Source: Bacillota bacterium
Lineage (GTDB): Bacteria > Bacillota > Clostridia > UBA1381
DNA: 9,983 nucleotides
NCBI GenBank assembly: GCA_021203665.1
Contig: JAJQAT010000242.1
Coordinates: 1 to 9,983, forward strand
Direction of reading: 5' to 3'
Shown here: in pieces, positions 5,696 to 9,983 of the stretch
Layout of the letters: every line of letters begins with the position of its first letter
Position numbering within the stretch: position 1 is the first letter of the stretch
The notes under the pieces: generated by a model
Databases searched by the model: none
What the model saw: the letters and a program-made list of their open reading frames with translations, nothing else
Told to the model about the DNA's origin: nothing
Translations under genes and position numbers: made by a program

Positions 5696-7810
5696 ATGCC
5701 AAACAGTAAAGCAAGATTTGTTATAATAAAGGTAATAATGGCGGTTATGTTTGCGGCGATTGCGTGGAAGCTTTTTGATTTGCAGATTTTAAAGGGCGAT
5801 CAATATAGCGAGGTTGCCAACGACAGACTTACCACCAATATCGTCGAAAAGGCGCCGAGAGGCGAGATACTCGACAGATACGGCACAAAGCTTGTATCCA
5901 ACAAGGTCGGATACTCTGTTGTCATGCAAAAAACAGACCTCAACGACGAGGAATTAAACGACGTTATAAAAAAGCTTGTAGACGTGCTGTATTCAAACGA
6001 TTGCGATTATTATGACAATTTGCCCATATCCTTCGCGCCGTATGAGTTTGCCTTTGAGGATGAGAACGAGGACGGCAGTACGGAGGACGAGCGAAGCGCG
6101 TGGTTTGAAAATAATAAATATTTGGGCGACGGCATAGAGGAGGATATGTCGGCTGAGGAGATAATGGCGGTGTACAAGGAGAAGTACAGCGTCAGCGGCG
6201 TGTACAGCGAGGACGAGCAGCGCCGTATTATCGGCATACGCTACGCGGCGGAGGAAAGCGGACTTTCTCAAACCACCATGTTTACCCTCGCGGATGATAT
6301 TTCCGTTGAGGCGGTTACGGAGATAAAGGAGCGCCAGGACGAGTTCAAGGGATTTTCGGTAATAAACGATTATATAAGACAGTACGAGTTCCCGGGACTC
6401 GCAACGCATATACTCGGCAGAACGGGCAAAATAAGCGCCGAGGAATACGAGCGCAACAAGGACTTGGGTTACGGATATAACGACACCATAGGAAAACAGG
6501 GAATAGAGAAGTGGGCGGAGCAATATTTGAGAGGCACCGACGGTACCACCAGCACCACAAAGGAGGTAAACGGCAAGGAAATTACCGTTCTTGACGATAC
6601 CGAGCCCGTTCCGGGAAATTACGTCATTCTTACCATTGATTCCGACCTGCAAAGGGTGACTGAGGATTCGCTCGCAAATACAATCCAAAGCATACGCGAG
6701 AGCAGTACCGGCGAAAAGGACGGCGGCGACTGTAACGCGGGCGCGGCGGTGGTTATCGATGTGAAAACGGGCGATACTCTCGCTCTCGCGTCGTATCCCA
6801 CCTATGATATGTCAACCTTTGACGAGGATTACGCGTCGCTTGTAGAGGATGACGCGAACCCGATGTGGAACAGAGCCGTAAGCGGACTTTACAGTCCCGG
6901 CTCGACTTTTAAGCCGCTCACGGCGATAGCCGCGCTTGAAACGGGAAATCTTACAACAAGTGAAATTATCGAGGATAAGGGCGTGTACACTAAGTATGAC
7001 GACTATCAGCCCACCTGTTGGATATGGTCCTCGTATCATACGACCCACGGCAAGCAGAACGTGAGTGCCGCGCTTGAAAATTCCTGTAACTATTTCTTCT
7101 ATGAAATCGGCAGTCGAATTGGTATAGAAACTATTGACGAATACGCCGAAAAATTCGGCTTGGGCGGTGAAACCGGTATCGAGCTTACCGAGGAAACGGC
7201 GGGACACGTCGCGAGTCCCGAATATAAAAAGCAGGTCGTAAGCAATGTCACAAGCCAGGATTGGTACGACGGCGATACATTGCAGGCGGCGATAGGTCAG
7301 TCCTACAGCCTGTTCACACCGGTGCAGCTTGCCAATTACGCCGCCACAATCGCAAACGGCGGCACGAGATATAAGGTAAACCTTATAAAGAGCATCCGCT
7401 CCTCGGAGGACGGCAGCGTGATAAAGGAATTTACTCCCGAGGTGGTTGAAAATATCGATATTGACGAGGAGAATTTGGACGCCGTTAAGCAGGGCATGAA
7501 GCGAGTTGCCGAGGAGGGAACCGCGAGCAATATTTTTAATGATTACCCGATACAGATAGGAAGTAAAACGGGTACGGCGCAGCTCGGAAACGGCTCAAAT
7601 AACGCTGTGTTTATCGCGTATGCCCCGTTTGACGATCCCGAGATAGCGGTGTCCGTGGTGCTGGAGCACGGCGTTAGCGGAACGAATGCCGCGCAGGTCG
7701 CAAAGGATATATTTGACGCGTATTTTAACCTCACGGATGACGAGCCGGAGGAAGAGGAGGAATCCGTTTCCGAGACTGAGAAACCTGAAAGCAACGGATT
7801 GATAGATTAA
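5696..7810 (+). CDS. mrdA: Penicillin-binding protein 2 (class B transpeptidase, elongasome)
   Basis: This is a monofunctional D,D-transpeptidase that crosslinks lateral-wall peptidoglycan outside the membrane. It has an N-terminal signal-anchor helix (about 7-25) and the class B signature RGEILDRYGTKLVSN (55-69). A dimerisation/pedestal region follows, with an acidic insertion around 120-160 and GYNDTIGKQGIEKW before the catalytic domain. The three active-site motifs are intact: S403-T-F-K406 with the nucleophilic Ser, S463-C-N465 and K624-T-G-T627. The C terminus is a low-complexity acidic tail (DDEPEEEEESVSETEKPE). The 704 aa length fits clostridial PBP2. ATG 5696 has AAGGAG at 5681-5686 with a 9-base spacer. 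The usual partner glycosyltransferase RodA is not encoded in the window. Position after mreCD supports an elongasome rather than a divisome (FtsI) role; the symbol mrdA is by analogy. Confidence 0.93.
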   Translation: MPNSKARFVIIKVIMAVMFAAIAWKLFDLQILKGDQYSEVANDRLTTNIVEKAPRGEILDRYGTKLVSNKVGYSVVMQKTDLNDEELNDVIKKLVDVLYSNDCDYYDNLPISFAPYEFAFEDENEDGSTEDERSAWFENNKYLGDGIEEDMSAEEIMAVYKEKYSVSGVYSEDEQRRIIGIRYAAEESGLSQTTMFTLADDISVEAVTEIKERQDEFKGFSVINDYIRQYEFPGLATHILGRTGKISAEEYERNKDLGYGYNDTIGKQGIEKWAEQYLRGTDGTTSTTKEVNGKEITVLDDTEPVPGNYVILTIDSDLQRVTEDSLANTIQSIRESSTGEKDGGDCNAGAAVVIDVKTGDTLALASYPTYDMSTFDEDYASLVEDDANPMWNRAVSGLYSPGSTFKPLTAIAALETGNLTTSEIIEDKGVYTKYDDYQPTCWIWSSYHTTHGKQNVSAALENSCNYFFYEIGSRIGIETIDEYAEKFGLGGETGIELTEETAGHVASPEYKKQVVSNVTSQDWYDGDTLQAAIGQSYSLFTPVQLANYAATIANGGTRYKVNLIKSIRSSEDGSVIKEFTPEVVENIDIDEENLDAVKQGMKRVAEEGTASNIFNDYPIQIGSKTGTAQLGNGSNNAVFIAYAPFDDPEIAVSVVLEHGVSGTNAAQVAKDIFDAYFNLTDDEPEEEEESVSETEKPESNGLID

Positions 7811-7815
7811 AGAAT

Positions 7816-7823
7816 GAGGTGAG
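7816..7823 (+). promoter_or_regulatory. Ribosome binding site supporting a TTG start for minC
   Basis: GAGGTGAG lies 5 bases before TTG 7829. No in-frame ATG or GTG with a comparable site exists near the conserved N terminus, so TTG initiation is the best reading. Confidence 0.55.
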
Positions 7824-7828
7824 TATAT

Positions 7829-8536
7829 TTGAAAAAGGAATTAATAAAGCTGAAGGGCACTGTAGACGGTGTTAAAATTTATATTGACAGCGACGGGGAA
7901 ATGTCGGATATACTCACGTCCTTATATGAGAAGCTGCGCCAATTCCGCAAGTTTTTCGGCGAGGGACACTGCAATATTTACTTCGCGGGACGCGCGCTTA
8001 CGGAAAGCGATAAAATGCGCCTTGAGGCGGTCGTCACGGCGATGCTGCCGGAGAGTACCGTAAATTACGGCGAAAGAAAGCAAACGCGCGGCGAGAGGTA
8101 TTTTGAGGAAACTCTCGAGCTTCCCCGCGAGCTTAAACGCGAGGAAAAGGACGGCACGGACGAGGAGGAGCCGTTCAGAAAAATAAAGGATGTTGTCACA
8201 ACGAATTTCAAAAGCAGCAGAGCGCGGTTTTATGAGGGAGTTGTGCGCGCGGGAAAGGCGGTCGAGTCCGATGGGCATCTTGTGCTTGTGGGCGACGTTG
8301 AGGAGGGCGGAAAAATAGCCGCCGTCAGCAACGTTGTTGTTTTGGGAAGCGTAAGGGGCAGCGTCGAGGCGGGCTGTATGGGCAATGACAACGCGTATAT
8401 AATAGCGCTCGATTTTAACCCGACCGATGTCAGAATATCGAAAATTTATAAAAAAATTGATAATATTGAAACGGAAAATCCATCAAAAAAGGCATATTTA
8501 ATAAATAATGAAATTTTTATTGAGGATTTTTGGTAA
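7829..8536 (+). CDS. minC: Septum site-determining protein MinC
   Basis: MinC inhibits FtsZ polymerisation and is brought to the membrane by MinD, blocking division at cell poles. The N-terminal domain (about 1-85) is divergent but has the expected alternating alpha/beta pattern (VDGVKIYID, GHCNIYFAGRALT). After a charged linker (about 86-120), the C-terminal beta-helix domain is clear. It includes RFYEGVVRAGKAVESDGHLV (133-152), VGDVEEGGKIAAVSNVVVLGSVRGSVEAG (154-182) and DFNPTDVRISKIY (195-207). At 235 aa the length is normal. Translation starts at TTG 7829. The last 30 or so codons become markedly AT-rich (YKKIDNIETENPSKKAY...), leading into the promoter-bearing spacer before minD. It follows the PBP by 18 bases. 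Confidence 0.92.
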   Translation: MKKELIKLKGTVDGVKIYIDSDGEMSDILTSLYEKLRQFRKFFGEGHCNIYFAGRALTESDKMRLEAVVTAMLPESTVNYGERKQTRGERYFEETLELPRELKREEKDGTDEEEPFRKIKDVVTTNFKSSRARFYEGVVRAGKAVESDGHLVLVGDVEEGGKIAAVSNVVVLGSVRGSVEAGCMGNDNAYIIALDFNPTDVRISKIYKKIDNIETENPSKKAYLINNEIFIEDFW

Positions 8537-8541
8537 AAAGA

Positions 8542-8570
8542 TAGACAAAAAAAGAAGTTTGTGATATAAT
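8542..8570 (+). promoter_or_regulatory. Strong sigma-A promoter for minD-mgsA
   Basis: TAGACA (8542-8547, five of six matches to TTGACA), an exact 17-base spacer and a perfect TATAAT (8565-8570), preceded by TG at 8562-8563 (extended -10). This is the best promoter match in the window and lies just after the minC stop. Transcription would begin near 8577, giving a leader of about 55 bases before minD. I saw no convincing terminator between minC and minD, so read-through from upstream probably adds to it. Confidence 0.7.
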
Positions 8571-8617
8571 GGGTTTGGAGCCTGATTTTGGACACTTCAT
8601 AACAGAGCAGACATATC

Positions 8618-8624
8618 GAAAGGA
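8618..8624 (+). promoter_or_regulatory. Ribosome binding site that decides the minD start
   Basis: GAAAGGA ends 8 bases before ATG 8633. The alternative in-frame TTG at 8627 is only 2 bases away, too close for efficient initiation. Confidence 0.6.
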
Positions 8625-8632
8625 CTTTGGCA

Positions 8633-9424
8633 ATGGGTAAAATCATCATTATCGCGTCGGGAAAGGGCGGTACGGGCAAAACCACAACCACCGCAAATCT
8701 CGGAGCGGCGCTTGCCTTGAGGGGCAGTCTTTCGGTGGTGGTTGACATGGATATGGGACTTCGCAATCTTGACATCGCGCTCGGACTTGAAAGCAGCATA
8801 GTTTATGATGTTTCGGATATTATCGATGGAGGCTGTACTCTTGACGAGGCGCTTATAAAGGACAAGCGGTACGAAAATCTTTATTTTATTCCCGCTCCGC
8901 AGACGAAAAACGCGTCGGGCATGGCCGATGAGGATATGAAAAAGCTTTGGGAAAAGCTCTCCTCAAGATTTGATTACTGCATAGCGGATTCTCCCGCGGG
9001 AGTTGACGGAGGATTTATTTATTCCGCCATGTGCGCGGACAGCGCGATTATTGTCACAACTCCGGAGCTTACGGCGATTAGGGATGCCGACAGAGCCGTG
9101 TCGGTTTTGGAGGATATGGGCATAGCCGATATAAAGGTTATAATCAACAGAGTCCGCGCGGATATGATTGACAGGGGTATAATGATGAATGTGGATGACT
9201 GCGTGGATATGCTCCGCGTTCCCGTGATAGGCATAATTCCCGAGGATGAGGAGCTTATTATATCGTCGCTTAAGGGGAGCTTGGCGATTTCAAATGAAAA
9301 TTCAAAGGCGGGCAAGGCGTTTATGAACATAGCGGCAAGAATTTCCTGCGAGGAAGTGCCGGTGTTGGATTTTGATGAAAAGGAAGGCTTTTTTGCGAGG
9401 CTTAAAAGGCTTTTCGGGAAGTAA
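8633..9424 (+). CDS. minD: Septum site-determining ATPase MinD
   Basis: MinD is a ParA/MinD-type ATPase that dimerises with ATP on the membrane and recruits MinC. Starting at ATG 8633 (263 aa), the deviant Walker A motif is G10-KGGTGKT-T18 with signature Lys11 and catalytic-loop Lys16, the same numbering as E. coli MinD. Switch I is VVDMDMGLRNLDIALGLE with Asp40, and switch II is ADSPAGVDGG (Asp119). The C terminus GFFARLKRLFGK is a classic amphipathic membrane-targeting helix. Unlike the rest of the cluster, minD is set off by a 96-base spacer with its own promoter. No minE follows: mgsA begins after only 23 bases. Without MinE the Min system may be positioned by another topological factor, or minE may lie elsewhere. 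Confidence 0.96.
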   Translation: MGKIIIIASGKGGTGKTTTTANLGAALALRGSLSVVVDMDMGLRNLDIALGLESSIVYDVSDIIDGGCTLDEALIKDKRYENLYFIPAPQTKNASGMADEDMKKLWEKLSSRFDYCIADSPAGVDGGFIYSAMCADSAIIVTTPELTAIRDADRAVSVLEDMGIADIKVIINRVRADMIDRGIMMNVDDCVDMLRVPVIGIIPEDEELIISSLKGSLAISNENSKAGKAFMNIAARISCEEVPVLDFDEKEGFFARLKRLFGK

Positions 9425-9432
9425 AAAGAGAA

Positions 9433-9440
9433 TAAGGAGG
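9433..9440 (+). promoter_or_regulatory. Consensus ribosome binding site for mgsA
   Basis: TAAGGAGG, a full anti-16S match, lies 7 bases before GTG 9448. It is the strongest ribosome site in the window and compensates for the GTG start. Confidence 0.65.
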
Positions 9441-9447
9441 TATTTTT

Positions 9448-9852
9448 GTGAACATCGCTTTAATAGCACATGACAAGAAAAAAGAATTAATGGTGCAGTT
9501 TTGTATAGCCTATTCGGGTATACTTTCGCAGCAGTCATTGTATGCAACAGGTACAACAGGTAAGATGATAATGGAAAATACCGGACTTAATGTATACAGA
9601 TTTTTACCGGGGCCGCAGGGGGGCGACCAACAGATAGGCGCGCGCATAGCGTATAATGAGATTGATATGATGCTGTTTTTCCGCGATCCATTAAACGCTG
9701 AGGGATATGAGCCGGATGTGTTTTCACTGCTTCGGCTTTGCGATATGCACAATATTCCGATTGCCACAAACCAGGCGACAGCCGAGGTGCTTATCCACGG
9801 CTTGGAGCGCGGCGACCTTGATTGGCGCGACATTGTAAATCCAAAAAATTAA
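9448..9852 (+). CDS. mgsA: Methylglyoxal synthase
   Basis: MgsA converts dihydroxyacetone phosphate to methylglyoxal and phosphate in the cytoplasm, a glycolytic bypass used when phosphate is scarce or sugar phosphates accumulate. The 134-residue protein has the family fold and motifs: IALIAHDKKK (3-12), the phosphate-binding ATGTTGKMI (33-41), GPQGGDQQIGARI (55-67) with catalytic Asp60 (E. coli Asp71), MLFFRDPLNA (75-84), PDVFSLLRLCD (89-99) and IPIATNQATAEVLI (103-116). The conserved His of the PH(D/E)PD motif (E. coli His98) is Tyr87 here, while the following Asp90 (E. coli Asp101) is kept. The start is GTG 9448. The gene is 23 bases after minD, presumably co-transcribed, and ends just before a terminator. 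The family is certain; full activity is likely but not guaranteed given the substitution. Confidence 0.94.
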   Translation: MNIALIAHDKKKELMVQFCIAYSGILSQQSLYATGTTGKMIMENTGLNVYRFLPGPQGGDQQIGARIAYNEIDMMLFFRDPLNAEGYEPDVFSLLRLCDMHNIPIATNQATAEVLIHGLERGDLDWRDIVNPKN

Positions 9853-9862
9853 GTACATACGG

Positions 9863-9897
9863 GACGCTTCGGGACATTAACCGGAGCGTCTTTTTTT
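9863..9897 (+). terminator. Intrinsic terminator after mgsA
   Basis: GACGCTTCGG (9863-9872) pairs with CCGGAGCGTC (9881-9890) over 10 bp with one G-U pair and an 8-base loop. Seven T residues (9891-9897) follow at once. It closes the cell-shape/Min/mgsA transcription unit. Confidence 0.9.
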
Positions 9898-9931
9898 GTC
9901 TAAAAATAATCTCGAAAAAGCTCTAAAAATA

Positions 9932-9960
9932 TTGCTTAAAATAAAATAATGTTATATAAT
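9932..9960 (+). promoter_or_regulatory. Probable promoter for a gene beyond the window
   Basis: TTGCTT (9932-9937), an exact 17-base spacer and a perfect TATAAT (9955-9960) in a very AT-rich stretch after the mgsA terminator. Transcription would start near 9967, heading out of the window. No coding start is visible in the remaining 23 bases. Confidence 0.6.
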
Positions 9961-9983
9961 AATACTATCAGCAGAAATTTTAG

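Noticed and set aside
5993..6688. Antisense open frame of about 230 codons within the PBP gene
   Set aside because: It lies wholly opposite conserved PBP coding sequence and shows no family features. It is a by-product of GC-biased codons.
7963..7970. GGGACACT in minC (also GGGACAC near 4504 in mreC and 7201 in the PBP gene)
   Set aside because: These share only 7-8 bases with the U32 repeat, lack the CTAAA half and are within chance expectation.
9871..9880. GGGACATTAA in the mgsA terminator as a sixth copy of the repeat
   Set aside because: It differs at several bases and is explained as the terminator arm and loop.

Overview
This window looks like chromosomal DNA of a low-to-mid-GC Bacillota, most likely a clostridial-type anaerobe. 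I infer this from strong AGGAGG-type ribosome sites, sigma-A-like promoters in AT-rich spacers, and the clustering of zapA, a U32 family protein, maf, mreBCD, a class B PBP, minCD and mgsA, which is a characteristic clostridial arrangement. I cannot name a species. All genes lie on the + strand and are tightly packed. No spacer exceeds about 130 bases, so there is no long gene-free stretch.

Layout. Bases 1-88 hold a promoter and leader. Then come zapA (Z-ring associated protein), a U32 family 'peptidase' (probably an Fe-S RNA-hydroxylation enzyme), maf (nucleotide pyrophosphatase), mreB, mreC, mreD, a PBP2-type transpeptidase and minC. A 96-base AT-rich spacer follows, carrying a near-consensus extended -10 promoter. 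After it come minD and mgsA (methylglyoxal synthase), closed by a good intrinsic terminator at 9863-9897. A further promoter at 9932-9960 reads out of the window towards a gene not seen here.

How the genes fit together. MreB, MreC, MreD and PBP2 are the core of the lateral-wall elongation machine (elongasome). ZapA stabilises FtsZ, and MinC/MinD inhibit FtsZ away from midcell. The window is therefore mostly a cell-shape and division-site operon, with housekeeping passengers (U32, Maf, MgsA). Two partners often found in this neighbourhood in clostridia, minE and rodA, are absent between minD and mgsA. There is no room for either there.

The most unusual signal is not a gene. The U32 coding sequence contains five exact copies of GGGGACACTAAA, all on the same strand and in the same reading frame (encoding Gly-Thr-Leu-Lys/Asn). 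Two of the five are almost in tandem. By manual reading the 12-mer occurs nowhere else in the window on either strand. Its CTA leucine codons are also the only in-frame CTA codons I found in the window. This points to a repeat acting or spreading at the DNA/RNA level rather than a protein motif. The second notable point is a Tyr in MgsA where a functionally important His is expected.
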